A stretch of DNA of 64,000 bases from Stenotrophomonas maltophilia R551-3 (GCF_000020665.1 NC_011071.1:2842501-2906500); one strand, 5' to 3'. Counted from the first letter of the stretch, positions 42,516-52,336 are shown. A program made the numbers and translations. The notes: generated from the sequence alone by a model not told the origin.

Positions 42516-43256
42516 TTACCAGCGCGGGGTCTTGGTCAGCGGCGGTGCCTGGTGCTGGCGATCATAGGCACGCAGCTCGTCGCGGATGTGTGCGATGCGC
42601 TGACGACCCAGGGCATTGCGGCCGTCATCCAGCACCACGCCGTCGAGCAGTTCGGCCATGCGCTGCACGGTCGGCAGCATCTTCTCCCAGGCATCCAGCG
42701 CGGTCAGCGGTGCCGGCAGGGTCAGGAAGAAGGCGATGGCCGGAGTCTCCATGGCGCGGATGTTGGCCATGTCGAAGCTGCCCGGATTGATGACGCTGGC
42801 CATCGAGAAGATCGGTCCGCGCTCGGGGTAGCCCTCCACCAGGCGGTGGAACACGTTCATATGGCCGAAGACCAGGCCAGTCTTCTCTGCGGCCACCACG
42901 ATGTCCTCGCCGCGCAGCTGTTCGCCGGCTCGGGCCGCCACCAGCAACGAAACGATCTTGTCGAAATCCTGGGTAGCGCGCTTGCCAAGATCGCTGGCTG
43001 CGCCCAGGTCGGTGTCGGGAAGACCGAGTTCGGCCTGCTCGCCTTCCCCGCCCATGCCCGGTTCAATGCGGCCATCAGCCACGGGGACGCCGTCATCGCC
43101 CAGCACCGGCTCGCGGCGTTCACCGCTGGTCGGTTCCGCGCCTTCCACGCGGCGCCCCTGGGGCTTCTTTTTCGGACGGCCAAACAGGAAGATCGCGGCG
43201 ATCAACAGCAGGCCGGCGGCCAGGATGCCGATGCGCAACAGTGCCGTGTCGGACAT
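42516..43256 (-). CDS. zipA: Cell division protein ZipA
   Basis: ZipA tethers FtsZ to the inner membrane during division. The protein has 246 residues. An N-terminal membrane anchor (LLRIGILAAGLLLIAAIFLFGRPKKKPQGRR) and a charged linker are followed by the C-terminal FtsZ-binding domain (FDKIVSLLVAARAGEQLRGEDIVVAAEKTGLVFGHMNVFHRLVE...GPIFSMASVINPGSFD). The gene follows smc by 46 bp, the common smc-zipA order. Confidence 0.94.
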   Translation of the reverse strand: MSDTALLRIGILAAGLLLIAAIFLFGRPKKKPQGRRVEGAEPTSGERREPVLGDDGVPVADGRIEPGMGGEGEQAELGLPDTDLGAASDLGKRATQDFDKIVSLLVAARAGEQLRGEDIVVAAEKTGLVFGHMNVFHRLVEGYPERGPIFSMASVINPGSFDMANIRAMETPAIAFFLTLPAPLTALDAWEKMLPTVQRMAELLDGVVLDDGRNALGRQRIAHIRDELRAYDRQHQAPPLTKTPRW

Positions 43257-43302
43257 TCGATAGGTTCTCCGGCTAGTTCATTCAGGTAACTAGGATGGCA
43301 CG

Positions 43303-46300
43303 TCAGGCCGCGCCCGCCAATCGTGCGGCTTCTTCCAGGTCCACGCTGACCAGGCGGCTGACGCCCGGCTCGCGCATGGTCACGCCCGACAGCTGGTGCG
43401 CGGCCTCCATCGTCGCCTTGTTGTGGCTGACGAACAGGAACTGCACCTTCTCGCTCATTTCCTTGACCATGTTGGCCAGGCGGCCGACGTTGGCCTCGTC
43501 CAGCGGCGCGTCCACCTCGTCCAGCAGGCAGAACGGCGCGGGGTTCAGCTGGAAGATGGCGAATACCAGTGCCACGGCGGTCATCGCCTTCTCGCCACCG
43601 GACAGCAGCGAGATGCTGGACACGCGCTTGCCCGGCGGGCGCGCCATGATGGTCACGCCAGTGTCGAGCAGGTCTTCACCGGTCAGTTCCAGGTAGGCAT
43701 GGCCGCCACCGAACAGGCGCGGGTACAGGGCCTGCACGCCGGCATTGACGCGGTCGAAGGTGTCCTTGAAGCGGCCGCGGGTCTCGCGGTCAATCTTGCG
43801 GATGGCATCTTCCAGGGTCTCCAGCGCAGTGGTCAGGTCCACATGCTGCGCGTCCAGGTACTCCGAGCGCTGCGAGGCCTCGCCGTACTCGTGGATGGCA
43901 GCCAGGTTGACCGGCTCCAGCCGGCGCATGCGGCCGTCGATCTGGTGCACGGCCTGTTCCCAGTCGCCCAGGCGAGCTTCTTCGGGCAACGCGTTGAGCA
44001 CATCCTGCATCACGAAACCGGCCTTCTCCACCGCAGCCTGCAGCGTGTCGGCACTGAGCACCAGCGCCTGCTGGTCCAGCTTGCGCTGGGAAATACGCTC
44101 GCGCTGGGCCAGCGCCTGTTCGTCGCGTTGGTGGCGGGTCTGCTCGTAATTGCGCAGTTCGGCATCAATGCCGTCCAGCAGCGTACGCGCCTCGGTCAGC
44201 ACACGGTCGGCACGCACGCGCTCTTCCAGCGCGTTCTGGTGCTCGGCCTGCAGCGATTCGACCGGCGAATCGCCCTCATCGAGCTGCGAGTGCAGTTCGC
44301 CCAGGCGTGAATCCAGCTGGCCACGCTGGGTGCTCATGCGCTCCAGTGCCTGGCTCAACGAGGCGAGCTGTGCACGCTGCGATTCCAGGGTCAGGGCCAG
44401 CGAATGCGAACGCTCGCGCACCGCGCGTGCGGCTTCACGGGCCAGGTCGCGCGCGTCGGTCAGCTGGCGTCGTTCGCTTTCCAACCCTTGCCGGGTCGAT
44501 TCCAGATTGCCCATGCTGCTGACCGCGTTTTCCAACCGCGAACGCGCCTCGCGCACCTGTTCGTTGTTGGCATCCAGCGTTTCCAGCAGCTGCTTCAGCT
44601 CGCCCTCGATACGATCGATGCGCGTGCGCGCGGCTTCCACCTTGCCCTGCTGGCCCTGCAGCTGGCCGGCCAGCTCGGACACCGCACGGTGCGCCTGGTA
44701 CAGCGCCCGTTGCGCATCTTCGCGCTGCTGTTCGGCGGCCCGCAGCTGCTCGCGGAAGCCGGACAGCTGTTCTTCCAGCTCGGCCTCGCGGTCCTGCAGC
44801 GCCTCGATCTGCTCACGCAGCTCGTTGATCTCGCGTTCGCGCAGCAGCGCGCCCTGCTGGGCCGCACCGGAGCGCGCGACGCGCAGCCAGCCCTGACCCA
44901 GGCGCTCGCCGCCCTGGGTGATGATCGAATCGCCTTCTGGCAGGCGGGCCTGCAACGTTTTCGCTTCGGCCAGATCGCTTGCAGCGTGCAGATGGGCCAG
45001 CAGGCGACGGATCGCCGCCGGGCCACGCACACGAGCGGCCAGCGAGGTAGGGGCAACCTTCAGATCTGCGTCGCCGCTGGCAACCAGCGCGATATGGCCA
45101 TCGCCGAGTTCACCCAGTGCATCGACCAGGCTGGACGGATCGTCCACCAGCACGCCTTCGATCAACTGGCCAAGCGCGCTTTCCACCGCATTTTCCCAGC
45201 CGGCGTCGACATCCAGCCGCTCACCGACACGCGCGGCCGAATCCAGCCCGCGTGCCTTCAGCCAGGCCACGGCGGCGCCCTGCTCCTGGCCAAGCGCGGC
45301 CTGCTGCAGGGCCTCCAGCGAGGCCAGCCGGCCACGCAGGCCGTTGACCTGCTTGTGCAGCTCGGCCAGCTCGTTCTGTCCGTTGCGCTGCTGTTCCTGC
45401 ACTGCCGCCACGCCCTGCTTGCGCAGTTCGACGTCTTCACTCAACTCATCCAGCGCGGTCTTCTGCGTGTCGTGCTGCAGGTGCAGCTGTTCGAAGGCTT
45501 CTTCCAGCGCATCCACGTCCAGCCCTGCGCGCTCGGCCACCAGTGCCTCGCGACGGCGGTCGGCATCGAGGACCTGCTTGTCCAGGTAGTCCACGCGCGT
45601 GCGCTCGACATCGCCGGCACGCGAGGCTTCGGAGCTCTGCGAGGTATGCTGCTCCCAGCGCTGCTGCCAGTGAGCCAAGCGCTCTTCCGCTTCGCGCAGG
45701 CTCTCCTGCTTGATCTCGTTTTCTTCCTGCAGCGCTTCAAGCTGCGGAGTCGCGGCGTCCACCGCCTCACGCAGCACCATCAGCTTGGCCTCATCGCCAC
45801 TGATGTGCTGGCCGAGCTCGGACAGCGCCTGGCGGGTTTCATCACGCGCCTTGTGCAGGCGCTGCGACAATTCGCGCTGATGCTGGATCTGCTGTTCGAC
45901 ACGGGCCAGCGTGCTGCCGACCTGATAGACCGCGGCCTGCGCGGTGTTGAGCGCATCGGCGGCCTCTTCACGGCGCACCCGCGAGGTCTCGATGCGGGCC
46001 TCGGCGTCGCGCTGGTCGGCGATCAGCTGCTGCAGCCTGGTCTCTTCCTGCGACAGGCCTTCGCGCAGCTTGGACAGGCGTCCATCCAGGCCACGGAACT
46101 CCAACGCCTTCCACTCCGCGTCCTTGACCCGGCGTTCTTCCTGCAGCGCCTGGTACTGCTCGGCCTGCCGGGCCTGGCGCTTGAGGTGCTCCAGCTGCTT
46201 GCTGATCTCGTCGCGCAGGTCGCCCAACCGGTCCAGGTTCTCGCGGGTGTGGCGGATGCGGGTTTCGGTCTCCCTGCGGCGCTCCTTGTACTTGGAGATG

Positions 46301-46806
46301 CCGGCGGCCTCTTCCAGGTACACGCGCAGGTCTTCCGGGCGCGCCTCGATGATCTGGCTGATCATGCCCTGCTCGATGATCGAGTAGCTGCGCGGGCCCA
46401 GGCCGGTGCCGAGGAACAGATCGGTGATGTCGCGGCGGCGGCACTTGGTGCCGTTGAGGTAATAGTTGCTGGTGCCGTCGCGGCTGACCGTACGCTTGAC
46501 CGAGATTTCGTTGAACGAGGCGTATTCGCCCGAGATGGTGTGGTCGGAGTTGTCGAAGATCAGCTCGACGGTGGCCTGCGAGACCGGCTTGCGGGCATTG
46601 GAACCGGAAAAGATCACGTCGGTCAGCGAGTCGCCACGCAGGCGGCTGGCCGAACTCTCGCCCATGACCCAGCGCACAGCGTCGATGATGTTCGACTTGC
46701 CGCAGCCATTGGGCCCCACCACGCCGGTCATGTTGGTCGGCAGGTGCAGGGTGGTCGGATCGACGAACGACTTGAAGCCGGACAGCTTGATCGTGGAAAG
46801 ACGCAT
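43303..46806 (-). CDS. smc: Chromosome segregation protein SMC
   Basis: SMC forms a ring-shaped ATPase with ScpA/ScpB that organises and separates chromosomes. The protein has 1167 residues. Walker A is GVVGPNGCGKSNIID. Long coiled coils (about 170-500 and 660-1000) flank a hinge near 510-640 (VAWLKARGLDSAARVGERL...ALGQLIEGVLVDDPSSLVDALGELGDGHIALVASG). The ABC signature is SLLSGGEKAMTAVALVFAIF and Walker B is PFCLLDEVDAPLDEANVGRL. It is the first gene of the smc-zipA unit. Confidence 0.97.
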   Translation of the reverse strand: MRLSTIKLSGFKSFVDPTTLHLPTNMTGVVGPNGCGKSNIIDAVRWVMGESSASRLRGDSLTDVIFSGSNARKPVSQATVELIFDNSDHTISGEYASFNEISVKRTVSRDGTSNYYLNGTKCRRRDITDLFLGTGLGPRSYSIIEQGMISQIIEARPEDLRVYLEEAAGISKYKERRRETETRIRHTRENLDRLGDLRDEISKQLEHLKRQARQAEQYQALQEERRVKDAEWKALEFRGLDGRLSKLREGLSQEETRLQQLIADQRDAEARIETSRVRREEAADALNTAQAAVYQVGSTLARVEQQIQHQRELSQRLHKARDETRQALSELGQHISGDEAKLMVLREAVDAATPQLEALQEENEIKQESLREAEERLAHWQQRWEQHTSQSSEASRAGDVERTRVDYLDKQVLDADRRREALVAERAGLDVDALEEAFEQLHLQHDTQKTALDELSEDVELRKQGVAAVQEQQRNGQNELAELHKQVNGLRGRLASLEALQQAALGQEQGAAVAWLKARGLDSAARVGERLDVDAGWENAVESALGQLIEGVLVDDPSSLVDALGELGDGHIALVASGDADLKVAPTSLAARVRGPAAIRRLLAHLHAASDLAEAKTLQARLPEGDSIITQGGERLGQGWLRVARSGAAQQGALLREREINELREQIEALQDREAELEEQLSGFREQLRAAEQQREDAQRALYQAHRAVSELAGQLQGQQGKVEAARTRIDRIEGELKQLLETLDANNEQVREARSRLENAVSSMGNLESTRQGLESERRQLTDARDLAREAARAVRERSHSLALTLESQRAQLASLSQALERMSTQRGQLDSRLGELHSQLDEGDSPVESLQAEHQNALEERVRADRVLTEARTLLDGIDAELRNYEQTRHQRDEQALAQRERISQRKLDQQALVLSADTLQAAVEKAGFVMQDVLNALPEEARLGDWEQAVHQIDGRMRRLEPVNLAAIHEYGEASQRSEYLDAQHVDLTTALETLEDAIRKIDRETRGRFKDTFDRVNAGVQALYPRLFGGGHAYLELTGEDLLDTGVTIMARPPGKRVSSISLLSGGEKAMTAVALVFAIFQLNPAPFCLLDEVDAPLDEANVGRLANMVKEMSEKVQFLFVSHNKATMEAAHQLSGVTMREPGVSRLVSVDLEEAARLAGAA

Positions 46807-47002
46807 AGGGTTTCCGGACTGGGGCCGGCGAGCGGCCTGCGTTTACCCTCCAAGTCATTGATCCGATTGGGATCGCTGGCCGTGGAACGGATGTGACGCC
46901 CTGAGTATACCGATGTGGCCGTGTTCTACGAATGGGCGTGGAACATTGCCCCGCCGGGGGCGCCGGTCGGGCGTCGCCCGGCGCCACGGATCAGGCATTC
47001 GC

Positions 47003-47037
47003 CCAAAACAAAACGGGCACCCTCGCGGGCGCCCGTT
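47003..47037 (-). terminator. Rho-independent terminator after rplI
   Basis: AACGGGC (47012-47018) pairs with GCCCGTT (47031-47037), with further CCC/GGG pairs inside. On the minus strand TTTTGTTTTG follows. It lies 32 bp after the rplI stop and ends the rpsF-rpsR-rplI operon. Confidence 0.85.
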
Positions 47038-47068
47038 CTGCGGTGATTCCAGGCCTTGCGGCGCGGGA

Positions 47069-47521
47069 TCAGGCCTTTTCGGCTTCGACCACAACCTTGA
47101 CGGTGGTTTCGACGTCGGCGTGCAGGTGCACCAGGACGTCGTACTCACCGATGTTGCGGAAGGCGCCTTCGCCCAGGATGACTTCGCTCTTGTTCAGCTC
47201 GAGGCCGGCAGCGGTGAAGGCATCAGCGATTTCGCGGGCGCCGACCGAGCCGTACAGCTTGCCTTCGGTCGAAGCGTTGGCGGCGATGGTCACACTCGCG
47301 CCTTCCAGCTTGGCCTTGCGGGCGTCAGCGTCGGCGTGGATGGCCTGGGCCTTGGCTTCGTAGTCGGCGCGCTTGGCTTCGAACTCGGCCTTGTTGCTCT
47401 CGGTGGCCGGAACGGCCTTGCCCTGCGGCACGAGGAAGTTACGGCCGTAGCCCGGCTTCACGTCGACCAGGTCGCCCAGGTTGCCGAGGTTGGTGACTTT
47501 CTGCAGAAGGATCAGCTGCAT
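47069..47521 (-). CDS. rplI: 50S ribosomal protein bL9
   Basis: The protein has 150 residues. It starts [37 protein letters not shown], the conserved N-terminal domain of L9, then a long connecting helix and the C-terminal RNA-binding domain. It is the last gene of the rpsF-rpsR-rplI operon, 104 bp after rpsR, followed by an intrinsic terminator. Confidence 0.98.
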   Translation of the reverse strand: MQLILLQKVTNLGNLGDLVDVKPGYGRNFLVPQGKAVPATESNKAEFEAKRADYEAKAQAIHADADARKAKLEGASVTIAANASTEGKLYGSVGAREIADAFTAAGLELNKSEVILGEGAFRNIGEYDVLVHLHADVETTVKVVVEAEKA

Positions 47522-47625
47522 GGTATTGCTCCAGATGAGTTATTCGTTAGCGAGGCGATGGCCCCGCAACAAAGGCTGTCCGAATAGCTGGCACAGGGGG
47601 GCGGCACGCGGCCGCCCCGCCGGCA

Positions 47626-47856
47626 TCAGATGTCGTGGTTGTCGGTGTACGGGATCAGGGCCAGGAAGCGAGCGCGCTTGACGGCGGTCGCCAGCTGACG
47701 CTGGTACTTCGACTTGGTACCGGTGACGCGGCTCGGCACGATCTTGCCGTTCTCGGTCAGGTACTGGCGCAGGGTGTTGAGATCCTTGTAATCGATCTCC
47801 TTGACACCTTCAGCGGTGAACTTGCAGAACTTGCGGCGACGGAAGAACTTGGACAT
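47626..47856 (-). CDS. rpsR: 30S ribosomal protein bS18
   Basis: The protein has 76 residues: [55 protein letters not shown] is unmistakable S18. It pairs with S6, encoded 11 bp upstream, on the platform of the small ribosomal subunit. Confidence 0.98.
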   Translation of the reverse strand: MSKFFRRRKFCKFTAEGVKEIDYKDLNTLRQYLTENGKIVPSRVTGTKSKYQRQLATAVKRARFLALIPYTDNHDI

Positions 47857-47867
47857 GTCAGTGCTCC

Positions 47868-48305
47868 TTAGGCGGCCGAAGCGGCGTCGTCGCCGGCATC
47901 GTTGTCAGCGGCGGGGGTGGTTTCGCCTTCTTCGTCATCACGACGACGACGCTCACCACGCTCGGGCTTGTCGCCCTTCTCGTCCTTGCTCTTCATGATC
48001 AGCGACTGCTCGGTGTCAGCCTCGTCACGCTTGATGACCAGGTTGCGCAGCACGGCGTCGTTGAAGCGGAAGCTTTCGGTCAGCTCGTTCAGCACGGCCT
48101 GGTCGGCTTCGATGTTCAGCAGCACGTAGTGCGCCTTCACCAGGTTCTGGATCGGGTATGCCAGCTGGCGGCGGCCCCAGTCTTCCAGACGGTGGATGGT
48201 GCCGTTGCCGTTCTCGACCAGCGACTTGTAGCGCTCGATCATGGCCGGGACCTGCTCGCTCTGGTCCGGATGGACCATGAACACGATTTCGTAATGACGA
48301 CTCAT
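47868..48305 (-). CDS. rpsF: 30S ribosomal protein bS6
   Basis: The protein has 145 residues. [66 protein letters not shown] is conserved S6. The C-terminal 45 residues are a charged low-complexity tail ([32 protein letters not shown]), longer than the E. coli tail but common in this family. It is the first gene of the operon, with a strong promoter and a leader hairpin upstream. Confidence 0.98.
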
Positions 48306-48344
48306 GTTTTTTCTACCTTTCGGATGTGGCCTTGCGGCCGGACA

Positions 48345-48373
48345 GCCCCCCGCCGTTGATACCGCGGTGGGGC
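48345..48373 (-). promoter_or_regulatory. Candidate S6:S18-binding leader hairpin of rpsF
   Basis: On the minus strand the leader reads GCCCCACCGCGGTATCAACG followed by GCGGGG. It forms a CCCC/GGGG stem with an ACCG element and a CCG/CGG inner pair. An exposed CCG within a stem is the hallmark of the autoregulatory RNA bound by the S6:S18 complex in many bacteria. It lies about 40-68 bases before the rpsF start. The match is by eye only. Confidence 0.5.
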
Positions 48374-48406
48374 AAGGATTCCCGCCAGTAAGGCAGGAAG
48401 CTGCGC

Positions 48407-48435
48407 ATTATGGCGCAGATGGGGTGGCCGGGCAA
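48407..48435 (-). promoter_or_regulatory. Sigma-70 type promoter of the rpsF operon
   Basis: On the minus strand TTGCCC (48435-48430) and CATAAT (48412-48407) are separated by exactly 17 bp, about 100 bp upstream of the rpsF start codon. This leaves room for the leader hairpin in the transcript. Confidence 0.7.
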
Positions 48436-48478
48436 CCGGCGGGTCACAGGGCAACCTGAACCGGGGACCAGCCTTCAT

Positions 48479-48500
48479 GCCAGCCAAGGCTGGCCGCTAC
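48479..48500. repeat. SMAG-type palindrome
   Basis: GCCAGCCAAGGCTGGC is followed by CGCTAC, between the rpsF promoter and the cbrC-like gene end. Confidence 0.65.
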
Positions 48501-48534
48501 CGGAGCCCCGCACAGTCCACGAATCCGCCTGGAT

Positions 48535-49077
48535 TCACCCCAGGTCGACGTGAAGGCGATGCTGGCCGCATTCCAGGCACTGGAACAGGCAGCCGACCAT
48601 CATCCCGTCCCGGCTCAGGTGCGCCAGCACCCAGTCGGCGTCGCGTGGATTGACTGCCGCCACATCGGGCCGGACCTGATCGAGGATGGGCAGCAGATCT
48701 TCGCTGCCGGCGAAGCCGAGGAAGGCACAAGGCCGCTCACAATGGCTCAGCCAGACCGATTGCTGCCAGGACGAGTAGCCCGGGGTGCGCTCGCAGATCT
48801 CCAGCAGCAGCTCGCGGGCGATGGTCGGCGGCGGATCGGCCGGATCCGGGGATACCCCCTCGATATCGCTCCAGCCGGTGAATTCCCCCTCGTAACTGGC
48901 CGCTGCCCTGCCATCGGCGATACACCAGGGGCACAGGTAATCGGGACGCAGATGTGTGTAGAACGGCCCCCGGTAACGAAGCGTCCGCGCCTGACCGCAG
49001 CAGTCACAGATTCCGTCGACCTCTTCGAAGGAGAGGGCGTAGGCATTGGGTTGATAAATGAAAAGCGGTCGTTCCAT
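48535..49077 (-). CDS. CbrC family protein (UPF0167)
   Basis: The protein has 180 residues. ICDCCGQARTLRYRGPFYT, YLCPWCIADGRAA, WLSHCERPCAFLG and FQCLECGQHRLHVD are the paired-cysteine segments of the CbrC family, which look like a zinc-binding protein. In E. coli CbrC is linked to colicin E2 tolerance through the CreBC system; the molecular role is not known. Confidence 0.88.
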   Translation of the reverse strand: MERPLFIYQPNAYALSFEEVDGICDCCGQARTLRYRGPFYTHLRPDYLCPWCIADGRAAASYEGEFTGWSDIEGVSPDPADPPPTIARELLLEICERTPGYSSWQQSVWLSHCERPCAFLGFAGSEDLLPILDQVRPDVAAVNPRDADWVLAHLSRDGMMVGCLFQCLECGQHRLHVDLG

Positions 49078-49093
49078 CCGTGGATCCCTTCCC

Positions 49094-49116
49094 TGCCGAC
49101 CAAGGTCGGCATCTAC
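49094..49116. repeat. SMAG-type palindrome
   Basis: TGCCGACCAAGGTCGGCATC is followed by TAC, just upstream of the cbrC-like gene. A further imperfect palindrome, GCGCCGGACCACGTCCGGC, lies at 49135-49153. Confidence 0.65.
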
Positions 49117-49170
49117 CTGAGCAGGTTCCGATAGCGCCGGACCACGTCCGGCGGACGCCAGAACCGGCGG

Positions 49171-49509
49171 TCAGGCCTTGTCGGCGTCGGTGGTGAAGCT
49201 CTCGCCGCAGCCGCACTCGGCGGTGGCATTCGGGTTGCTGAACGTGAAGGTCTCGCTCAGGCCGTGCTTGCCGAAGTCGATCACGGTGCCGTCCACCAGG
49301 GCCAGGCTTTTGGCGTCAACATAGATCTTCACCCCGTCCTGGTCGAACACGGTGTCGTCCGCGCGCTCGTCGCGGGCCAGGTCGGTGACGTGGCCCCAGC
49401 CGGAGCAGCCGGTCTTGGTCACGCCAAAACGCAGGCCCAGCGCGCCGGGGGTCTGGGCGACGAAGCGCTGTACGCGCTCGAAGGCAATTGGGGTCAGGCT
49501 GACGGCCAT
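49171..49509 (-). CDS. A-type iron-sulfur carrier protein (IscA/HesB family)
   Basis: The protein has 112 residues. The three conserved cysteines are present in KTGCSGWGH and ATAECGCGESF, the Fe-S or iron ligands of A-type carriers that pass clusters to apoproteins. LRFGVTKTGCSGWG and IYVDAKSLALVDGTVIDF resemble IscA more than ErpA, but the gene is isolated from any isc or suf operon here. ATG at 49509 follows GGAG; an in-frame GTG nine bases earlier abuts that site and is less likely. Confidence 0.92.
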   Translation of the reverse strand: MAVSLTPIAFERVQRFVAQTPGALGLRFGVTKTGCSGWGHVTDLARDERADDTVFDQDGVKIYVDAKSLALVDGTVIDFGKHGLSETFTFSNPNATAECGCGESFTTDADKA

Positions 49510-49638
49510 GGGGATCACTCCAGAGGTACCGGGACATTATAGGGACCGGAGGAGCGCAGAAATGCCTCGCAAGCAGAACGCTGCAACCGGTAAACTCCCG
49601 TGTTCACAGATCGAGTCGATCAGCAGAGGATTCAAGTC

Positions 49639-51033
49639 ATGACGGTGGTCAGCGTTGAACATGCGCTTGCCGGGAAAATCCCGGAAGGCGGCGAAGTCAC
49701 GGTACGCGGATGGGTGCGCACGGTGCGCGGTTCAGCAAATCTGGCTTTCGTGAATGTGACCGACGGCTCCTGCTTCGCCCCGATCCAGGTCGTGGCCGGC
49801 GACGCGCTGGCCAACTTCGACGAGATCAAGCGCCTGACCACCGGCTGCTCGCTGGTGGCCACCGGCACGCTGGTGAAGTCGCAGGGCAAGGGCCAGTCGT
49901 TCGAGATCCAGGCCAGCGCGGTCGAGGTGGTCGGCTGGGTCGAAGACCCGCTCACCTACCCGATCCAGCCCAAGCCGATGACGCCGGAGTTCCTGCGTGA
50001 AGTGGCGCACCTGCGCCCGCGCACCAACCTGTTCGGCGCGGTCACCCGCATCCGCAACTGCCTGGCCCAGGCCGTGCACCGTTTCTTCCACGAGAACGGC
50101 TTCAACTGGATCAGCACCCCGATCATCACCACCTCCGACGCCGAAGGCGCCGGCCAGATGTTCCGCGTGTCCACCCTGGACATGGTGAACCTGCCGCGTG
50201 ACGCCCAGGGCGGGATCGACTTCAGCCGCGATTTCTTCGGCAAGGAAACCTTCCTGACCGTGTCCGGCCAGCTGAACGTCGAGGCCTACTGCCTGGCGCT
50301 GAGCAAGGTGTACACCTTCGGCCCGACCTTCCGCGCCGAGAACAGCCACACCACCCGCCACCTGGCGGAATTCTGGATGATCGAGCCGGAAATCGCCTTC
50401 GCCGACCTGGCCGAAGACGCACGCCTGGCCGAGGAATTCCTGAAGTACCTGTTCCGCGCGGTGCTCAACGAGCGCGGCGACGACCTGGCCTTCATCGCCG
50501 AGCGCGTGGACAAGAACGCGATCACCAAGCTGGAAGACTTCATCAACGCGCCGTTCGAACGCATCGACTACACCGATGCGGTCAGCCTGCTGCAGAAGTC
50601 CGGAAAGAAGTTCGACTTCCCGGTCGAATGGGGCCTGGACCTGCAGACCGAGCACGAGCGCTGGCTGACCGAGGAACACGTCGGTCGCCCGGTGGTGGTG
50701 ACCAACTACCCCGAGCACATCAAGGCCTTCTACATGCGCCTGAACGATGACGGCAAGACCGTCGCGGCGATGGACGTGCTGGCCCCGGGCATCGGCGAGA
50801 TCATCGGTGGCAGCCAGCGCGAAGAGCGCCTGGACGTGCTGGATGCACGCATGGCGCAGTTCGGCCTGGATCGCGAGCACTACAGCTGGTACCGCGATTT
50901 CCGCCGCTACGGCTCGGTACCGCACGCCGGCTTCGGTCTGGGCTTCGAGCGCCTGGTGGTGTACGTCTGCGGCCTGTCCAACATCCGCGATGCGATCCCC
51001 TACCCGCGCGCCCCGGGCAGCGCGGACTTCTAA
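49639..51033 (+). CDS. asnS: Asparagine--tRNA ligase
   Basis: The protein has 464 residues. It has an N-terminal OB-fold anticodon-binding domain ([34 protein letters not shown]). The class II catalytic core has [32 protein letters not shown] (motif 2) and [27 protein letters not shown] (motif 3). It charges tRNA-Asn directly with asparagine. ATG at 49639 has AGAGGA upstream. Confidence 0.97.
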   Translation: MTVVSVEHALAGKIPEGGEVTVRGWVRTVRGSANLAFVNVTDGSCFAPIQVVAGDALANFDEIKRLTTGCSLVATGTLVKSQGKGQSFEIQASAVEVVGWVEDPLTYPIQPKPMTPEFLREVAHLRPRTNLFGAVTRIRNCLAQAVHRFFHENGFNWISTPIITTSDAEGAGQMFRVSTLDMVNLPRDAQGGIDFSRDFFGKETFLTVSGQLNVEAYCLALSKVYTFGPTFRAENSHTTRHLAEFWMIEPEIAFADLAEDARLAEEFLKYLFRAVLNERGDDLAFIAERVDKNAITKLEDFINAPFERIDYTDAVSLLQKSGKKFDFPVEWGLDLQTEHERWLTEEHVGRPVVVTNYPEHIKAFYMRLNDDGKTVAAMDVLAPGIGEIIGGSQREERLDVLDARMAQFGLDREHYSWYRDFRRYGSVPHAGFGLGFERLVVYVCGLSNIRDAIPYPRAPGSADF

Positions 51034-51066
51034 GCCCACACGCACGACCACGGAGGTACTGCCCCC

Positions 51067-51366
51067 ATGACCCTGTTCTTCGCCCTGTGTTTCGTCGGCG
51101 TTGCAGTGGCCGGGTTCAGTGCCTTCGTGATTTTCTGGCCGCTGACCCTGGTACATGTGCGCGATCGCCATCCGGCGCTGGCGCAGCGCTTCGGCAGTGG
51201 CGCCTTCCTCAAGCCCGATGCGCTGGGCTGGCTGCTGCGGCGCGAATATCGCACCCAGCCGGACCGCTCGCTGTCCGGGCTGGCGACGCCCGCCTGGGTA
51301 TCGCTGCTGACCCTGCTGGCCGGACTGGGCATGGCTGCCCTGCTCTGGCTGGCCTCGCTCTGGTAA
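51067..51366 (+). CDS. Small two-helix membrane protein, unknown function
   Basis: The protein has 99 residues. Hydrophobic helices lie near both ends (FFALCFVGVAVAGFSAFVIFWPLTLV and WVSLLTLLAGLGMAALLWLASL) with a charged middle (RDRHPALAQRFGSGAFLKPDALGWLLRREYR). GGAGG precedes the ATG by about ten bases. It follows asnS by 33 bp and leads a run of small genes. Family unknown. Confidence 0.72.
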   Translation: MTLFFALCFVGVAVAGFSAFVIFWPLTLVHVRDRHPALAQRFGSGAFLKPDALGWLLRREYRTQPDRSLSGLATPAWVSLLTLLAGLGMAALLWLASLW

Positions 51367-51373
51367 GACACAC

Positions 51374-51688
51374 ATGAACGAACTTTCCCACGTCCGCGAC
51401 AGCTGGTGGCTGGCCAGCCTCGGCAACACCCTGATCTGGGCACGCCTGCGCATCCGCGAGGCCGGCACCGCCGAAGTGCTGGACAGCGATGGCAATACGC
51501 TGAGCTACGACAGCGAAGACACCGCCCGCTCGCAGCTGTTCGATGCCGAGTTCGTCGAGTACGACGGCCTGGATGAAGAAGATGCCCTGGTGCGCGGTTT
51601 CTCGCTGCATGAAGTGCAGCCACCGCAGGCAGGCAGCGACGAAGGCCTGCGCGGGCGCATGGTGCAGTCGCTCGGCAGCCGCGCCTGA
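51374..51688 (+). CDS. Small acidic soluble protein, unknown function
   Basis: The protein has 104 residues, with no signal or membrane segment. SWWLASLGNTLIWARLRIREAGTAEVLDSDGNTLSYDSEDTARSQLFDAEFVEYDGLDEEDA is rich in acidic residues. It starts seven bases after the previous gene and ends nine bases before the PaiB-like gene, so co-transcription is likely. Family unknown. Confidence 0.75.
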   Translation: MNELSHVRDSWWLASLGNTLIWARLRIREAGTAEVLDSDGNTLSYDSEDTARSQLFDAEFVEYDGLDEEDALVRGFSLHEVQPPQAGSDEGLRGRMVQSLGSRA

Positions 51689-51697
51689 GGCCAACCG

Positions 51698-52336
51698 ATG
51701 TTCACCCCGCGCGCTTTCGCCGAGACCGACCTGCTGTGGCTGGATCGCCTGCTGGCACGTGATCCGTTCGTCACCGTGCTGACCGCCGGTGGCGATGGCC
51801 TGCCGGAACTGACCCGGATGCCGGTGCTGTTCCGCCGCGACGGTGATCGCATCGAACTGCTCGGCCACTGGGCCCGCGCCAATCCGCAGGCAGCGCAGAG
51901 CGGGCCGGCCAAAGTGCTGGTCGATGGCCCGCACGGCTATGTCTCGCCCAGCTGGTACCCGGACAAGGAACAGATGGCACGCGTGCCAACCTGGAACTAC
52001 GCCGCCGCCGAACTGCGCGGCCAGCTGCATCACTTCGATGACGAGGACGCGCTGGCGGACCTCGTTGCAGGCATCAGCGACCATTTCGAGGCCAGCGTCG
52101 GCCAGGGTTGGCGGTTTGAACCGGCGCGCGACACGCATCGCCGCCAGCTGCGCGGCATCGTCGGTCTGCGCTTTGAAGTCCAGCAGGTGCAGTTGAAGAT
52201 GAAGCTGAGCCAGAACCATCCCGAAGCCAACCAGCTGGCGGCGATCATCGGACTGGAACGGCTCGGCAATCCCCATTCCACCGAACTGGCGCAGTGGATG
52301 CGCCGGTATCGCGACGAAGCCGCCGCAGGCAGCTGA
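51698..52336 (+). CDS. PaiB-like FMN-binding negative transcriptional regulator
   Basis: The protein has 212 residues. PELTRMPVLFRRDGDRIELLGHWARANPQ and VLVDGPHGYVSPSWYPDKEQMARVPTWNYAAAELRGQLH are typical of the PaiB/FMN-binding split-barrel family. In Bacillus PaiB is linked to repression of sporulation and protease genes; in gammaproteobacteria the role is not established, and an FMN-dependent oxidoreductase is also possible. Confidence 0.85.
   Translation: MFTPRAFAETDLLWLDRLLARDPFVTVLTAGGDGLPELTRMPVLFRRDGDRIELLGHWARANPQAAQSGPAKVLVDGPHGYVSPSWYPDKEQMARVPTWNYAAAELRGQLHHFDDEDALADLVAGISDHFEASVGQGWRFEPARDTHRRQLRGIVGLRFEVQQVQLKMKLSQNHPEANQLAAIIGLERLGNPHSTELAQWMRRYRDEAAAGS

Noticed and set aside
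44404..46896. 830-codon plus-strand frame opposite smc
   Set aside because: It is a shadow of the smc coding frame, with low-complexity Leu/Gln/Arg composition.
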